64,000 nucleotides of DNA from DATJPY01 sp035506135 (GCA_035506135.1 DATJPY010000007.1:52332-116331); one strand, 5' to 3'. Numbered from the stretch's first letter, positions 32,182 through 43,281 are shown. Numbers and translations are program-made. The notes: generated from the letters alone by a model not told the origin.

Positions 32182-32976
32182 ATGGTCGCCCCCCGGCACC
32201 AGACCCCCGCTCCGGTCTCCAACGAGCTGGCCCTCGGAGAGCCGTTGCCCGCGCTCCCCCCTTCGATCCGCCCCCTGATCCGGCTGGGCGGCGGCTTCTC
32301 CGAGGCGCTCGTTCCCCTGCCGACCGGCATCGATCCCGTCGACCGGCTGCTCGGGGGCGGCTTCCCGCGCGGGCACCTCTCGGAGATCACGGGCCCGCCG
32401 TCCTCGGGACGCACCTCCCTCGCCCTCCTCCTCTCGGCCACCGCGACTCGGGCGGGCGAGGTCGTGGCGTGGGTCGACGGCGCCGATGCCTTCGATCCGA
32501 GCTCGGCGCGGGATGCGGGGATCGACCTCGACCGCCTGCTCTGGGTGCGCGCCCCTCGCATCCGCGAGGCCCTGCGCAGCGCGGAGCACCTGCTCGCGGC
32601 TCGCGGCTTCGCGCTCGTGGTGCTGGACCTCTGTCGCGCCGTCGATCCGCCGGCGGCGAGCGCTCTCGCGACCGCGGCCTGGATGCGCCTCGCGCGCGCC
32701 GCCGCGTCTAGCGGCACGGCCCTCGCCGTGCTGGGGCGAGATCGCCTGGTCGGCTCGCACGCCGCGCTGGTCGTGGACCTGCGCGCGATCCGACTCCGCT
32801 TCGCCACGAGCCCCGCCTGGCTCGAGGGAATCGAGGCACGCGTCGCCCTGACACGCCATCGCCTCCGCCCCTCGGAGGGATTCGTCCCGGTCCATTGGAA
32901 GGTTCCCCCCCTTGCGCGTGGCGTGCCTGATCGTGCCGGACCTGCCCGCGGTCGCGGAGCTGCGGGCGCATCCTGA
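32182..32976 (+). CDS. imuA: ImuA, RecA-like component of the translesion mutasome
   Basis: 264 residues. GIDPVDRLLGGGFPRGHLSEITGPPSSGRTSLALLLSATA is a RecA-like core whose Walker A has Arg instead of Lys (GPPSSGRTS). GEVVAWVDGADAFDPSSA and FALVVLDLCRAVDP (Walker B-like) follow. ImuA works with ImuB and DnaE2 in damage-induced mutagenesis. The gene overlaps imuB by 65 bases. The strong -35/-10 right upstream of the ATG suggests direct leaderless expression. Confidence 0.85.
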   Translation: MVAPRHQTPAPVSNELALGEPLPALPPSIRPLIRLGGGFSEALVPLPTGIDPVDRLLGGGFPRGHLSEITGPPSSGRTSLALLLSATATRAGEVVAWVDGADAFDPSSARDAGIDLDRLLWVRAPRIREALRSAEHLLAARGFALVVLDLCRAVDPPAASALATAAWMRLARAAASSGTALAVLGRDRLVGSHAALVVDLRAIRLRFATSPAWLEGIEARVALTRHRLRPSEGFVPVHWKVPPLARGVPDRAGPARGRGAAGAS

Positions 32977-34480
32977 GCTCGCCGGGCTGCCGCTGGCCGT
33001 CGTCTCGGAATCGGGGCCTCGGGCCACGGTGCTCTCCGTCTCGCCCGCCGCCGCCCACGCCGGCGTCCGGCGCGGCAGCGCGATCGCCCAGGCCCGCTCG
33101 GTGTGCGCCGCGCTGTGCGTCCGCGTGGCGTCTCCCGCGCGCGAGCGCGCGGCACGCGACGCACTGCTCGACGTCGCGCTCTCCGCCTCGCTGCGCGCCG
33201 CGCTCGCCCCGCCGGGTGAAGGAGTGCGCGCGGGCGAGGCCGTCGTACACATCAACGTGTCGGACTTCGCCGCCGGGCCGGAACGGCCCCGGTCGGGGCC
33301 TCCCCGGTCGGAGACCGGGCTCGCCACCGCGCTCGCAGCGCGGGCCCGCGCGCTCGGCCTGCCCGCGGCCGCGGCCGTGGCGGGCTCGCGCGCACTGGCG
33401 GAGCTGGCGGCGCGCTGCACCGCGGCACGCGAGGGACCCGACGCCACCTGCGTGATCCCACCCGGCGCCGAGGTCGCCTTCCTGACGCCGCTGCCCGTCG
33501 ACCTGCTCGACCTCGACGATGCGTCGAGCGAGCGGCTCACGCGTTTCGGCATCCATCGCTGCGGGCCGCTCCTCGAGCTCTGCGCCGGAGCGTCTTCCCG
33601 ACACGCCGCCGCCCGCCTCGGTCCCGAGCTGCTGCACCTGCTCGAGCGGCTGCGCGGCGAGCGCAGCGAGCCGCCGATTCCGGCGATACGCGACGCGCGC
33701 ATCGAGGAGTCGATCGACCTCGAGGCTCCCATCGACAACCTCGAGCCGCTGGCCTTCGCGCTGCGCGGGCTGGTCGTACGCCTGCTGGCGCGGCTCGCCG
33801 TCCGCCACCTCGCGGCGGGCGAGATCGACGTCGAGCTCCGCGCCGGCCGCGGGCGCGATCGACGGCATCTCGCACTCGCTGCACCCACGGGGGATCCGCG
33901 CGTCTGGCTTCGGCGCCTGCGCCGGGCGTTCGAGCACGAGCCTCCTACGGCACCGGTGGATTTCATTGCGCTGGCCGCCGAGGGGTGCCCCGCCCGCAGA
34001 GATCAGCTCGACCTGTTCCGGCCCGCGGGGCCCGCGCCTGCCGCGCTCGACGCGCTGCTCGCCGAGCTCGAGGCGCTCGTCGGCGCAGACCGCGTCGGCG
34101 TGCCGCGCATCCCCGACGATCACCGCCCCAGCGCGTTCGCGCTGGAGCCCTTCACCCTCGGTCCAGCACCCGCTGCGGGCGAAGCGCCCCATGGATCAGA
34201 GAGCCTGCGCGCCCCTGTGCTCTGCCTCCGCGCGCTGCGTCCTCCGCTGCGCGCCGAGGTGCGCCTGCGCGCGGGGCGACCGGCCTGGCTGCGCAGCGCG
34301 GTGGCCACCGGCGAGGTCCTGCACTGCGCGGGGCCCTGGCGGAGTTCGGGCGGCTGGTGGTCGGAGGAGCAGCGCTTCGCCTTCGACGCGTTCGACGTCG
34401 CGACGAGCGACGGCCGCCTGGTGCGCCTGCGCCTCGACCGCCTGCGGCGCGTCTGGGAGGTCGATGCCCTCTACGATTGA
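32912..34480 (+). CDS. imuB: ImuB, Y-family polymerase-like mutasome protein
   Basis: 522 residues. RVACLIVPDLPAVAEL starts a Y-family palm that lacks the catalytic acidic pair of DinB (DMDAF), as expected for the inactive scaffold ImuB. The little-finger and C-terminal parts include LDLEAPIDNLEPLAFALRGL and LFRPAGPAPAAL (a beta-clamp-binding-like QLDLFRP). The C-terminal end, GPWRSSGGWWSEEQRFAFDAFDV and WEVDALYD, is typical of ImuB. TTG 32912 follows GGAAGG at nine bases. The start lies inside imuA. DnaE2, its usual operon partner, is 10 kb away. Confidence 0.9.
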   Translation: MRVACLIVPDLPAVAELRAHPELAGLPLAVVSESGPRATVLSVSPAAAHAGVRRGSAIAQARSVCAALCVRVASPARERAARDALLDVALSASLRAALAPPGEGVRAGEAVVHINVSDFAAGPERPRSGPPRSETGLATALAARARALGLPAAAAVAGSRALAELAARCTAAREGPDATCVIPPGAEVAFLTPLPVDLLDLDDASSERLTRFGIHRCGPLLELCAGASSRHAAARLGPELLHLLERLRGERSEPPIPAIRDARIEESIDLEAPIDNLEPLAFALRGLVVRLLARLAVRHLAAGEIDVELRAGRGRDRRHLALAAPTGDPRVWLRRLRRAFEHEPPTAPVDFIALAAEGCPARRDQLDLFRPAGPAPAALDALLAELEALVGADRVGVPRIPDDHRPSAFALEPFTLGPAPAAGEAPHGSESLRAPVLCLRALRPPLRAEVRLRAGRPAWLRSAVATGEVLHCAGPWRSSGGWWSEEQRFAFDAFDVATSDGRLVRLRLDRLRRVWEVDALYD

Positions 34481-34498
34481 CGCGGGCCGACACACGTC

Positions 34499-34527
34499 TT
34501 GACCCCCGCGGCGCATCTCGCTACACG
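34499..34527 (+). promoter_or_regulatory. Promoter TTGACC - 17 bp - TACACG before methyltransferase gene (leaderless)
   Basis: TTGACC (34499-34504) and TACACG (34522-34527) with a 17-bp spacer. The -10 ends seven bases before ATG 34535 and no ribosome-binding site is present. Confidence 0.45.
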
Positions 34528-34534
34528 CCGCTCC

Positions 34535-35176
34535 ATGGCGACCCAGAGACCCCTCTCGACCCGGCGCCGGGCGCGCGGCGTCGGCGACGCCCCGGTCCTC
34601 TTCTTCCGAAGCTTCCTCGAGCGTCCCATGGAAGTCGGCTCGATCATCCCGAGCTCTCGCTTCCTGGAGCGCCGCGTCGCGCGCACCGCGGCGCTGCGCG
34701 ATGCCCGCGTCGTGGTCGAGCTGGGCCCGGGCACCGGCGGGACCACGCAGGCGCTGCTGCGCGCGCTGCGGCCCGACGCCCACCTGCTCGCGATCGAGAT
34801 CAACCCGCGCCTCGCCGAGCGCGTGCGCAAGCGCCTGCCCGACCCGCGCCTGGTGGTGCACTGCGGCAGCGCTGCGGAGATCACCGACGCGCTCGTAGCC
34901 CACGGGCTCGCCGCGCCGGAGGTGGTCATCTCCGGGATTCCCTTCTCGACCATGCCGCGCGCGCTGGCGCTCGACATCCTGCACTCGGTGCGCGGCGCGC
35001 TCGCGCCGGGCGGCCGCTTCGTGGCCTACCAGGTGCGGGATCGCGTCGCCGTGCTGGGTCGCGAGGTCTTCGGACCGCCCAGCGTGGCGCTCGAGGTGCG
35101 CAACGTCCCTCCGATGCGGGTCTACCGCTTCGACGCCGGGGACGGATCGGGCGCCGGCTCGCCTCGCTTGCGCTGA
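34535..35176 (+). CDS. SAM-dependent methyltransferase, phospholipid N-methyltransferase (PmtA)-like
   Basis: 213 residues. FFRSFLERPMEVGSIIPSSRFLERRV is the typical entry of PmtA-like and KsgA-related enzymes. VVELGPGTGGTTQALLRAL is the SAM-binding motif I, and LLAIEINPRLAERVRKRL motif II. VISGIPFSTMP stands at the NPPY-like position. The likely job is methylation of phosphatidylethanolamine to phosphatidylcholine; an rRNA substrate is less likely. ATG 34535 is seven bases after a -10-like TACACG. The last 55 bases overlap dinB on the other strand. Confidence 0.8.
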   Translation: MATQRPLSTRRRARGVGDAPVLFFRSFLERPMEVGSIIPSSRFLERRVARTAALRDARVVVELGPGTGGTTQALLRALRPDAHLLAIEINPRLAERVRKRLPDPRLVVHCGSAAEITDALVAHGLAAPEVVISGIPFSTMPRALALDILHSVRGALAPGGRFVAYQVRDRVAVLGREVFGPPSVALEVRNVPPMRVYRFDAGDGSGAGSPRLR

Positions 35177-36384
35177 AGCGAGAGCCCTGCCCGCTCGCCC
35201 TCCTGCTGGCCCGCGCGCACCACGGCGCGCGCGCCGAATCGTTCGACGATCTCGTCGAGCGCGCGGTTGAGCCGTGCGCTGCGGCGCAACGCGCGGGGCG
35301 CCTCGAACAGCCCGAGCTGCGGGCGCTCGGTGCGCTCGAGCCCGGTCGCCCCGACGCCGACCAGCCGGATCGGCTCGTGCGGAACGCGCTCGAGCAGGCG
35401 GCGCGACTCGCGGCCCAGGGCGGCTCCGTCGTCGGTGGCCTCGGCGAGGGTCGCGCGTCGCGTCAGGATCGCGAAGCCGCGCGGGCCGGGGCGGATGCGG
35501 GCTCCGAGCTTCACCTTGAGCACGACCGTGCGCGCGCGGAGGCCGTCGCGCCGCAGGCGCCGCGCGACCGCCTCGGCGTGGTCCAGGAGCACCGCGGCAA
35601 TGCGGTCGCGGTCGGAGACGTCGGCCTCGAAGGTGTTCTCCTCGCTGTAGGAGACCGCCGCGCGGTCGGGCTCGACCTCGCGCGGGTCCTCGCCGCGCAC
35701 CCGGTGCGCGACCTGCGAGCCGAGCGCTGCACCGAGGAGCCGCTCGAGGACGGCCGGCGCCGCGCGCGCGAGGTCGCCGATCGTCGCGAAGCCCGCCCTG
35801 CGCAGGCGCTCCTCCGCCACCGCGCCCACGCCCCAGACGCGGCCCACCGGAAGCGGGGCGAGGAACGAACGCACCGCGTCGGGGCGGACCTCGAGGAGCC
35901 CGTCGGGCTTGGCCTCCTCGCTCGCGAGCTTGGCGACCATCTTGATCGGGGCGATGCCCACCGAGACGGCGAGCCCGAGCTCTTCGCGCACCGCGGCGCG
36001 CAGGCGCTCGCCGGCCGCGCGCGGGCCGCCGTGCAGGCGCTCGGTGCCCGAGAGGTCGAGGAAGGCCTCGTCGAGCGAGAGGCCCTCGACGGCGGGCGAG
36101 AAGCGCTCGAAGATCGCGAAGACCTGCCGCGACACCGCGGCGTAGCGCGCCATGTCGCCGCGCAGGAAGACGCCGTCCGGGCACAGGCGGCGCGCCTCGA
36201 AGCCCGGCATCGCCGAGCGGACGCCGAAGCGCCGCGCCTCGTAGCTCGCGGCCGACACCACGCCGCGTCGACCGGTGCCGCCGACGATCACCGGGCGGCC
36301 GCGCAGCTCCGGATGATCGCGCTGCTCGACCGACGCGTAGAAGGCGTCCATGTCGGCGTGCAGGATCACGCGAGGCGACGTCAC
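35122..36384 (-). CDS. dinB: DNA polymerase IV (Y-family, DinB)
   Basis: 420 residues. VILHADMDAFYASVEQRD contains the first catalytic Asp, and LSLDEAFLDLSG the SLDEA motif with the other acidic residues. RPVIVGGTGRRGVVSAASYEARRFGVRSAM and GIAPIKMVAKLASEEAKPDG are classic. The C-terminus carries a clamp-binding-like segment (ERPQLGLFE). It copies past damaged bases with low fidelity. GTG 36384 is used; GTG 36369 is an alternative. The 3' end overlaps the convergent methyltransferase gene by 55 bases. Confidence 0.96.
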   Translation of the reverse strand: MTSPRVILHADMDAFYASVEQRDHPELRGRPVIVGGTGRRGVVSAASYEARRFGVRSAMPGFEARRLCPDGVFLRGDMARYAAVSRQVFAIFERFSPAVEGLSLDEAFLDLSGTERLHGGPRAAGERLRAAVREELGLAVSVGIAPIKMVAKLASEEAKPDGLLEVRPDAVRSFLAPLPVGRVWGVGAVAEERLRRAGFATIGDLARAAPAVLERLLGAALGSQVAHRVRGEDPREVEPDRAAVSYSEENTFEADVSDRDRIAAVLLDHAEAVARRLRRDGLRARTVVLKVKLGARIRPGPRGFAILTRRATLAEATDDGAALGRESRRLLERVPHEPIRLVGVGATGLERTERPQLGLFEAPRALRRSARLNRALDEIVERFGARAVVRAGQQEGERAGLSLQRKRGEPAPDPSPASKR

Positions 36385-36434
36385 GCGGGTACGCTACCCG
36401 AGGCCCGACGTGCCCGCCCCGGTCGATGGCAGGC

Positions 36435-37292
36435 TCAGCGCAGCACCTCGGAGGCGAAGCGCCCGATCGCGTGTCCCACCTCGGCGGGCCGCTCGAGCGC
36501 GGCGAAGTGCGTGGCGCCCGCGATCGTCTCGACGCGGGCGCCCGGGCGCGCGTCGAGCAGTCGGTCGCGGAGCTCCGCCGGCACCGCGCTGCGATCGGCG
36601 AGCACGAGCAGCAGTGGAGCCGCGATGCGCGCCGCGAGCGGCCACAGGTCGAGCGCCGACGCGCCCTCGTAGCACCAGGCCTCGCGCTCGCCGGGACAGC
36701 GCAGGACGACGCCATCGGGTGTCGACGCGAGGACGCCGTCGAGGCACGCCTCGAACGCCTCGGGAGCGAAGCCGGAGTACGGAAAGCGGGCGCGAAGGCG
36801 TGCGCGCGCCTCGTCGCGCGAGGCGAAGCGATCGCGCCGGCGGCGCGCGGCGGCGGCCAGCTCGGAGCTGGCGGCGAACGAGGAGCCGCGCTCGAACAGC
36901 ACCGGCTCCACGGCGACCACAGCCGCGAAGGCGGCGGGTCGCAGCCCCGCCGCGGCCAGGAGCGCCGTGGCGCCGCTCGAGTGCCCGACCGCGAGGAGGG
37001 GAGCGCCGATCGCCTCCGCCAGGGCGGCGGCGTCCTCGGCGAGCTCCGTCCACGCGTAGGCGGACGCCACAGCGGGCGCGTCGCTGCCTCCGTGCCCGCG
37101 CTGGTCGACCGCCACGGCGCGCCGGGGACGCGGCTCGGAGGCGCACGCCGACTCCCACACCGGCCGCCACGCGTCGGCGCAGAAGCTCGTCGCGTGGAGG
37201 AGCAGCGCGCCGGGCACCGCGCCCGGCCACTCGAGCGCGCGGAACGCGAGGCCGCGCGCGTCGATGCGGCATTCGCGCGGCGCGTCGCTCAT
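36435..37292 (-). CDS. Alpha/beta-hydrolase fold protein
   Basis: 285 residues. LLLHATSFCADAWRPVWE (oxyanion region), VAVDQRGHGGSDAP, nucleophile elbow AVGHSSGATALLAA (Ser in GHSSG), and LLLVLADRSAVP followed by the catalytic His in GATHFAALERP. The order Ser-Asp-His is complete. The substrate is unknown; esters, lactones or epoxides are possible. ATG 37292 is 33 bases from the divergent M3 peptidase start. Confidence 0.85.
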   Translation of the reverse strand: MSDAPRECRIDARGLAFRALEWPGAVPGALLLHATSFCADAWRPVWESACASEPRPRRAVAVDQRGHGGSDAPAVASAYAWTELAEDAAALAEAIGAPLLAVGHSSGATALLAAAGLRPAAFAAVVAVEPVLFERGSSFAASSELAAAARRRRDRFASRDEARARLRARFPYSGFAPEAFEACLDGVLASTPDGVVLRCPGEREAWCYEGASALDLWPLAARIAAPLLLVLADRSAVPAELRDRLLDARPGARVETIAGATHFAALERPAEVGHAIGRFASEVLR

Positions 37293-37324
37293 GTCGGCGC
37301 GAGTCTACGATATCGTCGGCCGCC

Positions 37325-39160
37325 ATGGCGGAGACAGCTCCTGCATCGACGCCGCACGACGCGGGGCCGGCGGCCGGTGTCGCCTGGGATCTCGCGGATC
37401 TCTACGCGGGGCCCGACGATCCCGCGCTCGAGGCCGACCTGGCGCGGGCGCTCGAGGCCGCGGCCGCCTTCGCGGGGCGGCTGCGCGGCCGGATCGGCTC
37501 GCTCGACGCGACGGCGCTCGCCGCCGCGGTCGACGAGCTCGAGGCCCTCGAGGAGCCGGCGCACCGCGCCAGCCACTACGCGCAGCTCCTGTTCGCCGCC
37601 GACACCTCGGCGCCGCGCCACGGCGCGCTCCTGCAGCGCGTCCAGGAGCGGCTCTCCGAGCTGCGCAATGCGCTCGTCTTCTTCGAGCTGGAGTGGGTCG
37701 CCGTGGACGACGCGCGCGCTGCGGCACTGCTCGCCGACCCGGCGCTGGCGCGCCGCCGCCACCTGCTCGGGCTCATGCGCCGCTACCGGCCGCACCTGCT
37801 CTCGGAGCCCGAGGAGAAGCTGCTCGAGGAGACTGCCAACGGCGGGCCGCGCGCGTTCGCCCGGCTCTTCGACGAGACGCTGGGCGCGCTGCGCTTTCCG
37901 CTCGCGACGGAGAGCGGCGAGGAATCCCGGAGCGAGGAGGAGGTGCTGGCCCTCCTCTACGAGCCCGACCGCGCCGTGCGCCGGCGCGCGGCCGACGCGC
38001 TGACGCGCGGCCTGCGCGATCACGAGCGCCTGCTCGGCTTCGTCTTCAACACGCTGGTCCAGGACAAGGCGGTGCGCGATCGGCTGCGCCGCTACCCCGA
38101 TGCGATGGCGGAGCGACACCTGGCGAACGAGATCGACGGGCCGACCGTCGCTGCGCTGCTCTCGGCGTGCGAGTCGCGCTACGACCTGGTGCAACGCTAC
38201 TACCGGCTGAAGCGGCGCCTGCTGGGACTCGACGAGCTCTTCGACTTCGACCGCTACGCGCCCGTCGACCGGACCGGCGAGGCGTCGGGTGCGCCGCGCG
38301 CGTTCGGCGAGGCGCGCCGCGTCGTGCGCGACGCGTATCGGGACTTCTCGCCGCGCATGGCCGAGGTCGCGGAGCGCTTCTTCGAGCGCCGCTGGATCGA
38401 CGCGGAGCTGCGGCCGGGCAAGCGCGGCGGCGCCTTCTCGTCGTCGACCGTGCCGAGCGCGCACCCGTACGTCCTGCTCAACTACACCGGCAATCTGCGC
38501 GACGTGATGACCCTCGCCCACGAGCTCGGGCACGGCGTGCACCAGTGGCTCGCGCGGCCGTGCGGTCTCTTCGAGCAGGACACGCCGCTCACCACCGCGG
38601 AGACGGCCAGCGTGTTCGGCGAGATGCTCGTGTTCCGCCGGCTGCTGCGCGAGGAGCGCGATCCCGCGGTGCGCCTCGGGCTCCTGTGCGGGAAGCTCGA
38701 GGACGCGTTCGCCACCGTCTTCCGGCAGGTGGTCATGACGCGCTTCGAGGAGGCGCTGCACGGCGCGCGGCGCCGCGAGGGCGAGCTTCCGGTGGCGCGC
38801 GTGAACGAGCTCTGGCTCGCCGCGAACCGCCCGATGTTCGGCGACACCGTGAAGCTGCGCGACGACTACGGGTGGTGGTGGCTCTACATCCCGCACTTCG
38901 TGCACAGCCCGTTCTACTGCTACGCGTACGCCTTCGGCGAGCTGCTCGCGCTCGCCCTGGTGCAGCGCTACGACGAGGAGGGCGCGGCCTTCGCGCCGCG
39001 CTACCTGGAGATGCTGGCCGCCGGCGGGCGCGAGCCGCCGCGCGAGGTCGTGGCGCGAACCGGGCTCGACATCGCCGAGCCGGGCTTCTGGGGCCGCGGG
39101 CTCGCACTGCTCGAAGGGCTGCTCGCCGACGCCGAGGGCGCCGCCCGCGCCGTCGGATGA
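37325..39160 (+). CDS. pepF: M3-family oligoendopeptidase F
   Basis: 611 residues. VAWDLADLYAGPDDP starts the helical cap, typical of PepF. The catalytic site MTLAHELGHGVHQWL (HExxH) is near residue 400, followed by the third ligand Glu in TTAETASVFGEML. The region WWWLYIPHFVHSPFYCYAYAFGELLALAL and PRYLEMLAAGGREPPREV close the family pattern. It degrades peptides of roughly 6-18 residues in the cytoplasm. ATG 37325 has no ribosome-binding site; a TATCGT (37311-37316) eight bases upstream could be a leaderless promoter. Confidence 0.94.
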   Translation: MAETAPASTPHDAGPAAGVAWDLADLYAGPDDPALEADLARALEAAAAFAGRLRGRIGSLDATALAAAVDELEALEEPAHRASHYAQLLFAADTSAPRHGALLQRVQERLSELRNALVFFELEWVAVDDARAAALLADPALARRRHLLGLMRRYRPHLLSEPEEKLLEETANGGPRAFARLFDETLGALRFPLATESGEESRSEEEVLALLYEPDRAVRRRAADALTRGLRDHERLLGFVFNTLVQDKAVRDRLRRYPDAMAERHLANEIDGPTVAALLSACESRYDLVQRYYRLKRRLLGLDELFDFDRYAPVDRTGEASGAPRAFGEARRVVRDAYRDFSPRMAEVAERFFERRWIDAELRPGKRGGAFSSSTVPSAHPYVLLNYTGNLRDVMTLAHELGHGVHQWLARPCGLFEQDTPLTTAETASVFGEMLVFRRLLREERDPAVRLGLLCGKLEDAFATVFRQVVMTRFEEALHGARRREGELPVARVNELWLAANRPMFGDTVKLRDDYGWWWLYIPHFVHSPFYCYAYAFGELLALALVQRYDEEGAAFAPRYLEMLAAGGREPPREVVARTGLDIAEPGFWGRGLALLEGLLADAEGAARAVG

Positions 39161-39243
39161 CGCCCCGCCGCTGAGCCGGCTCCGGCGCAGCAGCCCGACG
39201 CGGCGGCGCGCTACCGTCCGGCGGCTGGAGGATGCGCCCTCGC

Positions 39244-41088
39244 ATGTCGAGCCCACAGACCCACCCGGGGGCTCGCACGAACGGCGCGGCCGCGCACCTG
39301 CGGATGCTCGGCCCGCTGCTCTGCTGGGCGATCGTCTACGCGGACATCGGCACGAGCATCTACTACGTGCCGGGCATCCTCTACCACGGCGTCGGCCCGA
39401 GCGCGCCGAGCTTCGTGCTCGCCACGGGCCTCGTGTTCGTGCTGCTCGCCGAGAAGTACACCGAGATCGCGGCGCGCTATCCGAGCGGCGGCGGCGTCGT
39501 GTCGGTGGCGACGGAGGCCTTCGGGCCGCGCACCGGCGCGCTCGGGGGCATGCTGATCCTGGTCGACTACTTCCTCACCGCTGCCATCTCCGCAGTGTCG
39601 GGCTTCGCCTACCTGGCGACCCTGGCGCCGCTCGTCGGCGGGCACGAGCTGGTGCTCTCGGTCGCGGGGCTCCTGCTGCTCGGCCTGCTCAACTGGGTGG
39701 GCATTCGCGAGTCGGCGTCCGCCTCGGCGCTGGTCGGCACGGCCGCCTTCGTCTCGCTGCTGCTGCTGCTCGTCGCGACGGCGACCCACCTGCACGCGCC
39801 CGACTGGGCGCGCGTGGGGAGCTCGCTGTTCGCCGTCGGCCGCATCCCACTCGGCGACGCCGCGGTGGGCTTCGCGGCGGCCTGGCTCGCCTTCAGCGGG
39901 CTCGAGTCGCTGTCCCAGATCTCGCCCGCGATGAAGGAGCCACGCCGTCACACTGCGCGCCGGGCGATGGGGTTCGTGGTGATTGCCATGCTGCTGACGG
40001 CTCCGCTGCTCACCGCCTTCGCCACCAACGTCATCGACCCCTCGCGCGTCAACCCCGACGCGCTCCAGTCGGAGCTCGGCTACGCGGTGGGCGGCACGTG
40101 GCTTCGCGTGCTCGTCGTGGTGACCGCGTCGGCGCTGCTCCTGTTCGCGGCCAACACCGCCATCGTCGGCGCCTATCACGTCTTCGGCGCGCTGGCCGAC
40201 GGCCACTTCCTGCCGGGGGCCCTGCTCCGCCGCTCGCGTCGCTTCGGCACCCCGACGCTCGCCATCATCGCCTCCGTGGCGGTCCCGATCGCGGTGCTGT
40301 TCGCCACGCGCGGGCACATCGATGCGCTCGGCCACCTCTACGCCTTCGGCCTGCTCGGGGCCTTCACGCTCTCCTCGCTGTCGCTCGACCGCGTGCGCAT
40401 GTCGGAGAGCCGCACCGGCCTCGGCTTCTTCCTGGGCCTGGCGACCACGCTGCTGATCCTGCTCGCATGGGTCACGAACCTGATCTCGAAGCCGTACGCC
40501 ACCGTGTTCGGCGGGACCTTCACCTTCGTGATGTGGTCGTACGGGCTGCTGCACCGCGGCGGTCTGCCGGGCCGCCGCGCCGCCGCCGTCTCCGCCGAGG
40601 AGGCGGAGGAGATCGCGGCCGCACGCCCCAGCGCCGCGCGCATCCTGACGCTCGCCGAGGCGCTCCAGCTCGAGGCCGCCTTCGGTCCGAAGACGCTGGT
40701 GGCGCTGCGCGGCACCAACGAGCGCCTGCTCGAGGAGGTGGCAGCGCATCTGGCGGGACGCAAGGAGTGGAGCGTGGCGGCGCTCTACGTCGACGAGGTA
40801 CCGGGCCTGTTCGTGCCGCGCGACACCGAGCCGAGTCACGAGGCCCGCAAGACCCTGGAGGAGGCGACCGCCTGGTTCGACACCCGCGGCCTCACGGCGC
40901 TCCCGATCTGGCGCATCGCGCAGGACGCCGGCGAGGCGATCGCCTACGCCGCGGCGCGGCTCGAGGTCGAGGCCGTGTTCGTCGGCACCTCGCAGCGCGG
41001 GACCCTGTGGCGCATGCTGCGCGGCAACGTGATCGGGCGCTTGATCTCGCGCGCGCCCACCCGCACGCGCATCATCATCGTCGGCTAG
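39244..41088 (+). CDS. APC-family amino acid permease with C-terminal universal stress protein domain
   Basis: About 614 residues. Twelve hydrophobic helices fill the first 450 residues (MLGPLLCWAIVYADIGTSIYYVPGILY is helix 1, with the unwound G-T-S region; LILVDYFLTAAISAVSGFAYLATL and others). The last 130 residues form a USP domain: TLVALRGTNERLLEEVAAHL, VAALYVDEVPGLFVP and FVGTSQRGTLWRMLRGNVIGRLISRA, the nucleotide-binding G(x)G-S/T-like loop. The permease moves amino acids or similar cations; the USP part may gate it by ATP. Start is ATG 39244 or 39232; GGAGG lies at 39227. Confidence 0.88.
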   Translation: MSSPQTHPGARTNGAAAHLRMLGPLLCWAIVYADIGTSIYYVPGILYHGVGPSAPSFVLATGLVFVLLAEKYTEIAARYPSGGGVVSVATEAFGPRTGALGGMLILVDYFLTAAISAVSGFAYLATLAPLVGGHELVLSVAGLLLLGLLNWVGIRESASASALVGTAAFVSLLLLLVATATHLHAPDWARVGSSLFAVGRIPLGDAAVGFAAAWLAFSGLESLSQISPAMKEPRRHTARRAMGFVVIAMLLTAPLLTAFATNVIDPSRVNPDALQSELGYAVGGTWLRVLVVVTASALLLFAANTAIVGAYHVFGALADGHFLPGALLRRSRRFGTPTLAIIASVAVPIAVLFATRGHIDALGHLYAFGLLGAFTLSSLSLDRVRMSESRTGLGFFLGLATTLLILLAWVTNLISKPYATVFGGTFTFVMWSYGLLHRGGLPGRRAAAVSAEEAEEIAAARPSAARILTLAEALQLEAAFGPKTLVALRGTNERLLEEVAAHLAGRKEWSVAALYVDEVPGLFVPRDTEPSHEARKTLEEATAWFDTRGLTALPIWRIAQDAGEAIAYAAARLEVEAVFVGTSQRGTLWRMLRGNVIGRLISRAPTRTRIIIVG

Positions 41089-41095
41089 GGTTCGA

Positions 41096-41205
41096 TCAGC
41101 AGCAGCGGGGATCGGAGTCGCCGCGGCGCGGGCCGGCCAGGCCGGTGAAGCCGCGCAGGAACGCGGCGAGCGCGCGGCCGAGGTCGACGAGCTTCGCGCG
41201 GATCC

Positions 41206-41209
<4 letters not shown>
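41096..41209 (-). CDS. Minimal YbdD/YjiX-like protein (37 residues) coupled to cstA
   Basis: The ATG overlaps the cstA stop (ATGA). The sequence MRIRAKLVDLGRALAAFLRG and the tail GDSDPRCC recall YbdD, the roughly 65-residue partner of CstA that also ends in RCC. The central part of YbdD (the DNYVEHM...YEEFF block) is missing, so this is a stripped-down version. YbdD proteins help CstA-type pyruvate/peptide uptake. Recognition rests on position, the N-terminal amphipathic helix and the Cys-Cys terminus. Confidence 0.6.

Positions 41210-43280
<2,071 letters not shown>

Positions 43281-43281
<1 letters not shown>

Noticed and set aside
35122..35176. Frameshift at the end of dinB or the methyltransferase
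   Set aside because: Both frames end in clean stops and both proteins have plausible tails; a 55-base convergent overlap is acceptable.
41096..41098. TGA after the Cys-Cys of the YbdD-like protein as a selenocysteine codon
   Set aside because: YbdD normally ends in RCC, so a stop here is expected, and no SECIS-like hairpin is evident.
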